A DNA stretch of 64,000 bases, taken from assembly GCF_014649955.1 (NCBI RefSeq), contig NZ_BMUA01000001.1, positions 186,001 through 250,000 on the forward strand, written 5' to 3'. The translations under genes and the position numbers were made by a program. The notes under the pieces are model-generated. The model did no database searches and was not told the DNA's origin. It saw only the letters and a program-made list of their open reading frames with translations. The stretch comes from Streptomyces violascens (lineage in GTDB: Bacteria > Actinomycetota > Actinomycetes > Streptomycetales > Streptomycetaceae). Of this stretch, positions 33,764-40,305 are shown piece by piece. Every line of letters starts with the position of its first letter. Positions within the stretch are counted from its first letter, which is position 1.

Positions 33764-34187
33764 GCGGAGCGGTCGGCTCGGCGTCGAGCTGGTGGTCGGC
33801 CCAGACGTAGGTTTCCGGAAGCAGGTCGGTGATGGAGACGGTGCGGAGCCGATCCCCTGATCCGACGATGACGTTCAGGGCCGGGAAGTAGTCGAACAGG
33901 ACCTGGCGGCATCGGCCGCACGGGGAAACGACCCCCCGGTCGCGGTCCCCCACGGCGACGATCGTGTCCAGCTCGTACGCGCCCTGGGCGGCCGCCGCGC
34001 CGATGACGACCAGCTCTGCGCAGGGGCCGCCGGTGAAGTGGTAGGCGTTCACCCCGGTGATGACCCTGCCGTCCCGGGCCCGGGCAGCGGACGCCATGGT
34101 GTGGTGGTCACCGCGGCACCGGGTGCGCGCGATCCGGGCCGCGGCCTCGATGAGTTCATGGTCGACGGGCTGGGGAGGTGTGGGCAT
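33750..34187 (-). CDS. Blasticidin-S-deaminase-like cytidine deaminase
   Basis: A 145-residue zinc deaminase. The motifs are Cys56-Ala-Glu58 (GGPCAELVV) and PCGRCRQV with Cys90 and Cys93. Beyond this zinc site it shares with Aspergillus terreus blasticidin S deaminase the stretches GVN-x-YHFTGGPCAELVV, RG-x-x-SPCGRCRQVL and LLP-x-x-YVW. Ordinary cytidine deaminases share only the short zinc motifs. It may therefore inactivate cytosine-nucleoside antibiotics such as blasticidin S; a general cytidine deaminase remains possible. It is a single gene converging on, and overlapping, a TetR gene. Confidence 0.82.
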   Translation of the reverse strand: MPTPPQPVDHELIEAAARIARTRCRGDHHTMASAARARDGRVITGVNAYHFTGGPCAELVVIGAAAAQGAYELDTIVAVGDRDRGVVSPCGRCRQVLFDYFPALNVIVGSGDRLRTVSITDLLPETYVWADHQLDAEPTAPLSAG

Positions 34188-34399
34188 CTTCTCGGCTTTC
34201 GTACGGTTTCGGGCTACGGGCGGCCAACGCGCCCCGATGCCGGTGCACCATAGCCGTTGCCCGGGAAGCGGCTACAGGACTGTGCCGTCCGCGGTCGGCA
34301 GCTCGTGGAGGGCGGTCACCGTGCGCACATGGCGCAGGCTCGGTGCCGCACGTCAGCTCTTCCAGCAGCCGCGTGCCGCCTTCGCCGGATCCTGGACGG

Positions 34400-35476
34400 T
34401 CAGGAGGCGAAGGACCTCTCCAGGCGGGGAATCAGGTCTCGGAGGTCCTGTTCCCAGCATCCGCCGTTGTGGCCGCCGTTGCACTGGGTGCCCCAGGCCG
34501 CGCCGTCGCCGTAGTCGACGTAGTAGTAGGACATGCCCAGCGCGTCCATGCGGTCCTTGACGTGTTTCGATGCGCCTTCGAGCCAGAACTCGGGCTCGAA
34601 GGCGGAGCCGCGTCCGTTGCCCACGTAGATGGAGACCCCGACTCCCTTGAGCTTGTCCATGTGCTGGGACGGGTCGACCTCGTTCCAGCGCCAGTCGGCG
34701 TTGAACACCGGGTAGGGCGAGCCGAACAGGGCGTCGCTGTCCACGCCGGGCTTGTAGGGGTCGTTGTTGGGGTCGCAGACGCCGGAGGACGAGCCGCAGA
34801 TCACACCCTGCGCGTCGATGAGGGAGGCGACGGTGGCCAGGCGCAGGTCCATGGAGTCGGCCGACATGTCGATGTCTCCCGACAGGGACGCGGTCTGGCT
34901 GAACAGTTCGGGGTGGTCCTGCGCGTAGTGGAACGCCCCGAACCCGCCCATGGAGACTCCGGCGATGGCCCTGGCCTTCTTGGTGGCGACGGTGCGCAGG
35001 TTCGCGTCGATGAACGGGATCACCTGGTTGAGGTGGAAGTTCTCCCAGTTCTGGGCACCGGCCGCGGTGTTCTGGTTGAGCCAGTTCGCATACCAGCCGC
35101 GAGCGCCGCCGTCCGGGACGACGGTGATCATCTGGTTCGAGGTGGTCAGCGCCGGATACGTCTGCTGGATGGGGTCGTCGGGAGAGCCGTGCAGGAAGTA
35201 CAGCACGGGGTAGCGCCTGGCCGGGTCGTCGTAGTAGCCGCTCGGCAGGATGATTTTGATGTGGTGCTTGCCCGCGACCTCGGGCGTGGTCACGGTGATG
35301 TAGAAGTTGGTGGGACCGCCGGTCGCCGTGCCGACCTGGGTCAGGCCGAACCCGTCCGCCATCGGCGGCGGCGCGGTGCGGTCGGCCGCCTGTGCCGAAC
35401 CCGCCGGCAGGGCCATCCCCACCAGGGCGGCCATCAAAGCCACCACCATGCGCCATCTACTCGATTTCTTCAGCAC
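34400..35476 (-). CDS. Secreted antigen-85-like esterase
   Basis: A 358-residue exported alpha/beta hydrolase; GTG 35474-35476 follows GAGGGGG. The signal peptide covers about 1-30. The esterase-D/antigen-85 features are present: HHIKIILPSGYYDDPARRYP, VLYFLHGSPDD, nucleophile elbow AGVSMGGFGAF, and a late C-terminal His region (GHNGGCWEQDL). Streptomyces has no mycolic acids, so it is probably a general acyl or feruloyl esterase. Its promoter (35515-35546) has the same repeat architecture as those of the acylase and cutinase-like genes, so the three are likely co-regulated. Confidence 0.87.
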   Translation of the reverse strand: MLKKSSRWRMVVALMAALVGMALPAGSAQAADRTAPPPMADGFGLTQVGTATGGPTNFYITVTTPEVAGKHHIKIILPSGYYDDPARRYPVLYFLHGSPDDPIQQTYPALTTSNQMITVVPDGGARGWYANWLNQNTAAGAQNWENFHLNQVIPFIDANLRTVATKKARAIAGVSMGGFGAFHYAQDHPELFSQTASLSGDIDMSADSMDLRLATVASLIDAQGVICGSSSGVCDPNNDPYKPGVDSDALFGSPYPVFNADWRWNEVDPSQHMDKLKGVGVSIYVGNGRGSAFEPEFWLEGASKHVKDRMDALGMSYYYVDYGDGAAWGTQCNGGHNGGCWEQDLRDLIPRLERSFAS

Positions 35477-35514
35477 AGCAAGCCCCCTCGTGAGCGTTGT
35501 CGTTGAGCGCGCGG

Positions 35515-35546
35515 AACGTATCGGGAGGCGATGACATCCCGATGAA
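35515..35546 (-). promoter_or_regulatory. SARP-type promoter of the esterase
   Basis: On the minus strand the 18-mer TTCATCGGGATGTCATCG (35546-35529) consists of two heptamers, TTCATCG and GTCATCG, separated by GGAT. Exactly 8 bp later lies TACGTT (35520-35515), a good -10 hexamer. A heptamer pair with 11-bp period ending 8 bp from the -10 is the known SARP-binding layout. Confidence 0.7.
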
Positions 35547-35548
35547 AT

Positions 35549-35585
35549 GGCACGCCGGAGACCGTCGTCGAGGTCCCGGCGTGCC
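35549..35585 (-). terminator. Terminator of the acylase gene
   Basis: GGCACGCCGG (35549-35558) pairs with CCGGCGTGCC (35576-35585), extended inward by GACC/GGTC with one bulge. It follows the acylase stop by 14 bp. Confidence 0.75.
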
Positions 35586-35599
35586 GCTACGTCCCGGTC

Positions 35600-38059
35600 T
35601 CAGTCCAGGACCTTGACCTCCAAGGACGGCGATGCCGCGATCTGGTCCTCCGTGAACCGCTCGGTCACCCACTGGCCGGCTGAGAACAGCTTGGTCTGAT
35701 CCGCGTAGTGCGGCGAGTTCGGGTTCGCCGACTGGGAGTAGGCAAGGACCGAGGACGTCTGGGGCGGCCCGTCGGCGGTGAACCGTACCGCCTGGACGAA
35801 ACTCGACCCGAAGGTGATGTCCAGCTTGCCGTCGACCACACCAGGCGTGACCACGTTCAGCACGCCCAGTTCACTGATCGATCCGTGGACCGGGATCTGC
35901 TCGCCGTTGCGGGTGATCTTCTGGACGTCCGACAGCGGCGCGTTCAGCGGAACTCCCGCGTTGCGCAGTGCGAGCACCGCCCGGCCGAACGCATCGCGCA
36001 CCGCGGAGCTTCCGGGGTCCAGGGAATTGGGTGTGTGTACCGGGTCCTTGGGATCGAAGGGGACCTTCCACGGCAGTTTCTCGATGGCCTGCCCATTGAG
36101 CAGGAAGGCCCAGTAGTTCTCGAAGAGCCAGGATCCCCGGCTGTCCGCCGAGTAGTCGTGGTCCTTCCAGGCGGCGAGGATCGGGCACGCCTCGCTCACG
36201 TTGACCAGGTTGCCGTCCACCAGGATGAGCCCGAAGGGCTGGCTCCGACACATCGTCACCGTGGCGTCGAGCGCGAGGTCGGCCGCCCTGCTGTTGTCGG
36301 CGAACAGCAACTGCCGCATGTTCTCCGGTGTGAAGCCCCTGCCCGGCAACCCGTCGGTGCCGTTGATCCGGTGCTGCGCGGTCAGGATCAGCTCCTGGGT
36401 GCGCAGCGACCGCGGCGCGGCGGCGTCGCCCAACACCCTGGGGTACGACAGCGGCTGCTCGGGGTTGGCGAGCCAGGCACTGTCGTTGGCGTTGCCCACG
36501 AAGTCGGACCGGATCAGACGCGGCTGCTTGTGCGGGTCGAGGAGCCCCGGTGCGACCGCGTTCGGGTCGTCGGGCCAGTCGCATGCGCCGCGCTTGCCGT
36601 CGAAGATGGAGATCGGCGGGACGTTCGGCAGCCGTAGTGACTGGTTCCACAGCAGTTTGCCGGTCTCGGTGAGGCACGCCTGTGCGTGCTCGTCGGTGAT
36701 GTTCGGGGTGGCCTGGATGTCCGCGTACAGCGCGTTGCCCTTGCGGTCGGAGGCGACCGTGTTGAAGAAGGGGATGCCCTGCGTGGCCTCCAGGGTGTTC
36801 ACCACCTGGTTGACGTCCTTGGCCTGGTCGAGGTGGAACCAGGTGTTCATGGCCCGCAGGTTGTCCATGTTCGCGTCGCGTACCGCGTGCGCGCTGACCA
36901 CCCACGGCAGTGGGACACCTTGCACGGATGCGGTGATGGGGCCGTACCGGGTGGACCACAGCGTCCTGCTGACCTTGCCGAGGGAGCCGTCCGTGTTCCG
37001 CACGTCCACACTGACCTGCTGCGAGGTCATCTTCTGCCAGGTGCCGTCGACCAAATAGTTGGTCGGGTTCAGCGGGTCCACCTGCACGTCGAAGAGACCG
37101 AACGGAGCCACCGTGGCGACCGTATGGCTCCAGGCGACGTCGTCGTTGTGCCCGATGTTCACCGCGGGGAACCCGAGCAGGCTGGCCCCGGAGACATTGA
37201 TCCGTCCCGGGATCGTCAGCTGGCTCTGCCACATGCGGTTCTTGCCCTGCCACGGGAAGTGCGGGTTGGCCAGCATCATGCTGGTGCCCGAGGACACCCC
37301 CTGGGAACCCACCGCCAGCGCGTTGCTGCCCATGCTCTGCTGACGGCTGACGGCCATCGCGTCGCGGATCTTCTCGGCGGTCTGCTCGGGCGATGACGCC
37401 TTCGGTGCGGCGGCCGACGCCCCTGGGGGCTGCGCGGTCACCTCGCCGTTCAGGAGCGGATCGGCGCTGCCCATGATGATCTCGGCGTGCGCGTGCCGGT
37501 AGACGTCCAGCTCCGTGATCGGCTTCACCCAGGCCGCACCGCGGCAGGCCGGGTCGGAGATGTTGTTCACGCCCGTCTCGGCCAGGTACCTGTTGTATCC
37601 CTGCACGTAGCCGTGAATGGCCTCTTTGACCTCCGGTTCCGGCCCGTTGGGTGCGGGCTGGTCGAGCAGCCGCTCCACCACGCGGTTGTCGTTCATGCGC
37701 TGGAAGTACAGGTCGCTGTTGAGATTGGTGGTGGTGTTCTGGGTCTCGCCGGGGCTCGCCCTGCCATCGGGTCCCAGATAGCGGGACCTCTGGGCGTTGA
37801 CCATCAGGTAGGTGTCGGCCAGGGTGCAGATGTTGTCCTTGGCGGCCGCGTATCCGTAGCCCGTTCCCAGCCCCTCCCAGTTCGAGGCGATGATGTGCGG
37901 GATGCCGTATTCCGTGTAGCGGATGGTCGGCTTGTCCGGGCCCTGTGCTGCGGCCGATGACCCGGCGCCGGGCGACCCGGCGGCCGTCATCGTGCCGATC
38001 ACCGCCACCGCGGACACGACCGCCATCGGCAGCCTCGCTCTGAATCTCCTCCGCGCCAT
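35600..38059 (-). CDS. Secreted penicillin-acylase-family Ntn hydrolase (lipopeptide/AHL acylase type)
   Basis: An 819-residue precursor; ATG 38057-38059 follows AAGGAC. A signal peptide covers about 1-38. The alpha chain runs to about 244. Self-cleavage is expected before Ser245 in [12 protein letters not shown], making Ser245 the N-terminal nucleophile of the beta chain. MLANPHFPW and [15 protein letters not shown] are the next conserved segments. The family includes aculeacin A acylase, cyclic-lipopeptide acylases and AHL acylases, which remove fatty acyl chains from amides; penicillin V acylase activity is also known in Streptomyces members. Its promoter shares the SARP-type repeats with both neighbours. 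Confidence 0.9.
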   Translation of the reverse strand: MARRRFRARLPMAVVSAVAVIGTMTAAGSPGAGSSAAAQGPDKPTIRYTEYGIPHIIASNWEGLGTGYGYAAAKDNICTLADTYLMVNAQRSRYLGPDGRASPGETQNTTTNLNSDLYFQRMNDNRVVERLLDQPAPNGPEPEVKEAIHGYVQGYNRYLAETGVNNISDPACRGAAWVKPITELDVYRHAHAEIIMGSADPLLNGEVTAQPPGASAAAPKASSPEQTAEKIRDAMAVSRQQSMGSNALAVGSQGVSSGTSMMLANPHFPWQGKNRMWQSQLTIPGRINVSGASLLGFPAVNIGHNDDVAWSHTVATVAPFGLFDVQVDPLNPTNYLVDGTWQKMTSQQVSVDVRNTDGSLGKVSRTLWSTRYGPITASVQGVPLPWVVSAHAVRDANMDNLRAMNTWFHLDQAKDVNQVVNTLEATQGIPFFNTVASDRKGNALYADIQATPNITDEHAQACLTETGKLLWNQSLRLPNVPPISIFDGKRGACDWPDDPNAVAPGLLDPHKQPRLIRSDFVGNANDSAWLANPEQPLSYPRVLGDAAAPRSLRTQELILTAQHRINGTDGLPGRGFTPENMRQLLFADNSRAADLALDATVTMCRSQPFGLILVDGNLVNVSEACPILAAWKDHDYSADSRGSWLFENYWAFLLNGQAIEKLPWKVPFDPKDPVHTPNSLDPGSSAVRDAFGRAVLALRNAGVPLNAPLSDVQKITRNGEQIPVHGSISELGVLNVVTPGVVDGKLDITFGSSFVQAVRFTADGPPQTSSVLAYSQSANPNSPHYADQTKLFSAGQWVTERFTEDQIAASPSLEVKVLD

Positions 38060-38105
38060 CGAGCCGTCCTTCCCCTGTGATCCAGGCCCTCGCCTGAACG
38101 CGGAC

Positions 38106-38137
38106 ACGGTAGGGAGGACCGATGAAATCCGGATGGA
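38106..38137 (-). promoter_or_regulatory. SARP-type promoter of the acylase
   Basis: On the minus strand TCCATCCGGATTTCATCG (38137-38120) is a heptamer pair TCCATCC and TTCATCG around GGAT. Eight base pairs later is TACCGT (38111-38106), a TANNNT -10. The layout is identical to 35515-35546 and 38214-38245. Confidence 0.65.
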
Positions 38138-38213
38138 GCAGCCGCCCGGGCATCGCCTGCCCAGGGCGTTTCCGTCCGTGCCCCGGCAGGCGGCCCGCTC
38201 GGGCGCGGCGGGT

Positions 38214-38245
38214 TTCATCGGGATGTCATCGGCCGCTGCCACTGT
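38214..38245 (+). promoter_or_regulatory. SARP-type promoter of the cutinase-like gene
   Basis: TTCATCGGGATGTCATCG (38214-38231) is identical over 18 bp to the esterase site. It is followed by 8 bp and CACTGT (38240-38245), a weaker -10. The gene starts at 38320, giving a leader of about 70 bases. Confidence 0.68.
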
Positions 38246-38319
38246 CGTCCGGTGACCTTCGCCGACGGCGTTCCGCATCGGGAAGCGGACGCGTAGGCCA
38301 ACTACATGGGGAGGATCCA

Positions 38320-38988
38320 ATGCGAGCCAGCAGGATCAGGGCCGCGTTAGCCGGGCTGCTGCTGACAGTCGGGGTTTCGGCTGCGCAGGGGGCCACGGCG
38401 CAGGGCGCCACCGCGAAAGCGGCGGCTTCGTGCGACGGCACCTACACGATCGTTGTCGGGGGCACGTGGAGCACGTGGGACAACGACCGGTTCACGGGCA
38501 ACATCCAGCAGCACGTGGGGTATGCCAGCCAGGTCCCCAGCGGTCCGAGCGTCCGGTCGGGCGTCAACGAGCTCAACCGGCTGGTCCGAGACCAGCGTGC
38601 CGCGTGCCCGGACCAGCACGTCAAGATGGGCGGGTACTCCTTGGGTGCCGCAGTCGTGCACGTCTGGATCAGCGAGAACTGGAGGTCGTTCGGCAACGTC
38701 AACGCCATTCTCCTCGCGGACCCCAAGCGTCAGGGCGGTCCCGGCACCAACGGCAGCGCCGCACCGTTCGGCGGCATCATCGGCCCCCCGCTCTCGGGCA
38801 GTGACCGGGACTTCGGCAACGTGCCGGTCAAGTCGATCTGCTACTGGGACTACATCTGCGACGAGTCCGCCGGCATTTGGACCTACCCGAAGAACCACAA
38901 TGACAACTACTGGCCGGACTTCAACATGGATCACCACAACGACGACGCCAACGAGCAGTGGTACAACGGCGCCTGGTACCCCTGGTAA
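38320..38988 (+). CDS. Secreted cutinase-like serine hydrolase
   Basis: A 222-residue exported protein from ATG 38320 after GGGGAGG. The signal peptide covers about 1-36. The serine nucleophile is in KMGGYSLGAAVV; the acid is probably in SICYWDYICDESAG, which has the cysteine-flanked Asp typical of cutinases; a C-terminal His-rich tail (MDHHNDD) may supply the His. It resembles actinobacterial cutinase/PE-PPE-type lipases. It may hydrolyse cutin, polyesters or lipids. Codon 10 is TTA (38347-38349), so bldA dependence is expected. It shares its promoter repeats with the divergent acylase and the esterase. Confidence 0.8.
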   Translation: MRASRIRAALAGLLLTVGVSAAQGATAQGATAKAAASCDGTYTIVVGGTWSTWDNDRFTGNIQQHVGYASQVPSGPSVRSGVNELNRLVRDQRAACPDQHVKMGGYSLGAAVVHVWISENWRSFGNVNAILLADPKRQGGPGTNGSAAPFGGIIGPPLSGSDRDFGNVPVKSICYWDYICDESAGIWTYPKNHNDNYWPDFNMDHHNDDANEQWYNGAWYPW

Positions 38989-39010
38989 CCACGATCAGGC
39001 GTGAGGCAGG

Positions 39011-39041
39011 GGTAGGGGCCACCGTCACCGTGGCCCCTACC
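39011..39041. terminator. Bidirectional hairpin terminator
   Basis: A perfect 12-bp stem (GGTAGGGGCCAC 39011-39022 with 39030-39041) and a 7-base loop lie between the convergent cutinase-like and LuxR-SARP genes, overlapping the latter's stop. Confidence 0.8.
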
Positions 39042-40137
39042 GCGACGAAGCCGGTCCGGCGGTCACCGCGTGGCTCTGGTGAGGCCCAGGCCCGGCTTCG
39101 TCGCCGCTCAGGATCATCTGGTACGTCCGTCGCAGCATCCGGCTGGGCGGAACCCCGAGGTCGGCGGCGAGCCGGCGGCGGGTGCGGTCGAACACGTTCA
39201 GTGCGTCGGCCTGTCGGCCGCTCCGGTGGAGGGCGTGCATCAGCATCGCGGCCACGGGCTCGTTCAGGGGGTGCGCCGCGGTCAGGGCGAACAGTTCGGC
39301 GATGGCTTCGCAGTGCTGGCCGAGCCGGAGCTGCCACGCCAGCTTCTGCTGCATGACGGCGATCCGCCGCTCGGTGAGCCGCACCCGCTCCAGCTCGGCG
39401 AGCGGCCCGGGCAGGCCGGCCAGGAGCTCCCCGCGGAACAGGCCGAGCGCCTGGCCGCACAGCCGGACCGCCTCGGTCCCATCGCCCGCCCGATCGGCCG
39501 TCCGGACGGCGGTGAGCAGTTTCTCCAGTCGCACCACGTCCACGTCGGCCGCGCCCGGGGCCAGCCGGTAGCCGCACCGGTCGTGCTGGATCACGGAGTC
39601 CGGCCTTTCGCCGATCCGCAGGGCCTTGCGCAAGCGGTAGATGTACACCGGCACCACATTGGTGAGCGGCGGCTCCAACCCCCATACGCCGTCGAGCAGT
39701 TCCTGCTGGCTGACCGTTCGCCCCGCGCCCAGCGCGAGCGCCGCCAGTACGGCCTGCTGGCGGAGGTGACCCAGGTTCAGGGGCCGCCCGTCCTGCCATG
39801 CCTGGAGCGGTCCGAGCAGGGAGATCCGCACGTTCGGCTCGGCCGCCCGGCCGACGGCGGTGCGCGGCGCCGGTCTCGACTCCTGCGTACGGGGGCCGTG
39901 GCCGGGAACGACCAGGCCGCAGTCGAAGGCGTGGACGATGGCGGCGGCGCGGTCGCGCAGCCCGAGCTTCGCGAGGATGCGCGCGAGGTGTCCGGCCACG
40001 GCGTCCTCGGGGATGGCGAGGTCGGCGGCGATCTCGTCGTCCCGCAGACCGCAGCCGACGGCCTGCAGCACCCTGCGCTCCTGCTGCCTGAGCAGGGTGA
40101 CAGCAGTCGGCCGGCGGCTGGCGGCGGTCGTCGGCAT
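39037..40137 (-). CDS. SARP-family regulator with an N-terminal LuxR-type HTH
   Basis: A 366-residue regulator; ATG 40135-40137 follows GGGGAG. Residues about 15-75 form a LuxR/GerE helix-turn-helix (EERRVLQAVGCGLRDDE-like, then IAADLAIPEDAVAGHLARIL). From about residue 100 a normal SARP follows: an OmpR-type winged helix (ISLLGPLQAWQDGRPLNLGH, VVPVYIYRLRKAL, CGYRLAP) and a bacterial transcriptional activation domain (EAVRLCGQALGLFRGELLAG, then TYQMILSGD). Two DNA-binding modules in one chain is unusual. It lies next to hydrolase genes with SARP-type promoter repeats. Its own promoter carries a different motif shared with two cell-wall genes. Confidence 0.85.
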   Translation of the reverse strand: MPTTAASRRPTAVTLLRQQERRVLQAVGCGLRDDEIAADLAIPEDAVAGHLARILAKLGLRDRAAAIVHAFDCGLVVPGHGPRTQESRPAPRTAVGRAAEPNVRISLLGPLQAWQDGRPLNLGHLRQQAVLAALALGAGRTVSQQELLDGVWGLEPPLTNVVPVYIYRLRKALRIGERPDSVIQHDRCGYRLAPGAADVDVVRLEKLLTAVRTADRAGDGTEAVRLCGQALGLFRGELLAGLPGPLAELERVRLTERRIAVMQQKLAWQLRLGQHCEAIAELFALTAAHPLNEPVAAMLMHALHRSGRQADALNVFDRTRRRLAADLGVPPSRMLRRTYQMILSGDEAGPGPHQSHAVTAGPASSR

Positions 40138-40175
40138 CGCTGCTCCCCGGTCTTGTCGGTCTGGACGCGATCGAC

Positions 40176-40220
40176 AAGGTAGTGCGGGAGTACCCGGGCA
40201 AGGCATCCGGAATGATCCGG
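40176..40220 (-). promoter_or_regulatory. Promoter of the LuxR-SARP gene with motif shared by two cell-wall genes
   Basis: On the minus strand CCGGATCATTCCGGATGCC (40220-40202) precedes TACCTT (40181-40176) by 20 bp. The same arrangement is found before the LGFP gene (56314-56270), and a close variant lies before the M23 gene (58976-59011). Confidence 0.55.
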
Positions 40221-40305
40221 GGTGACGCGCCACGACGGTGCTCGATGAACCCTGGACGCCCCTTCGCCGGGCGGCCCATCCGGCTTGCGCAGCCGCAGCC
40301 GCGCT

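Noticed and set aside
35529..38231. PHO boxes for PhoP
   Set aside because: PhoP also binds 11-bp direct repeats, but the units fit the GTTCACC-type consensus poorly, and the 8-bp distance to the -10 plus adjacent SARP genes fit a SARP better. PhoP is kept only as the alternative to test.
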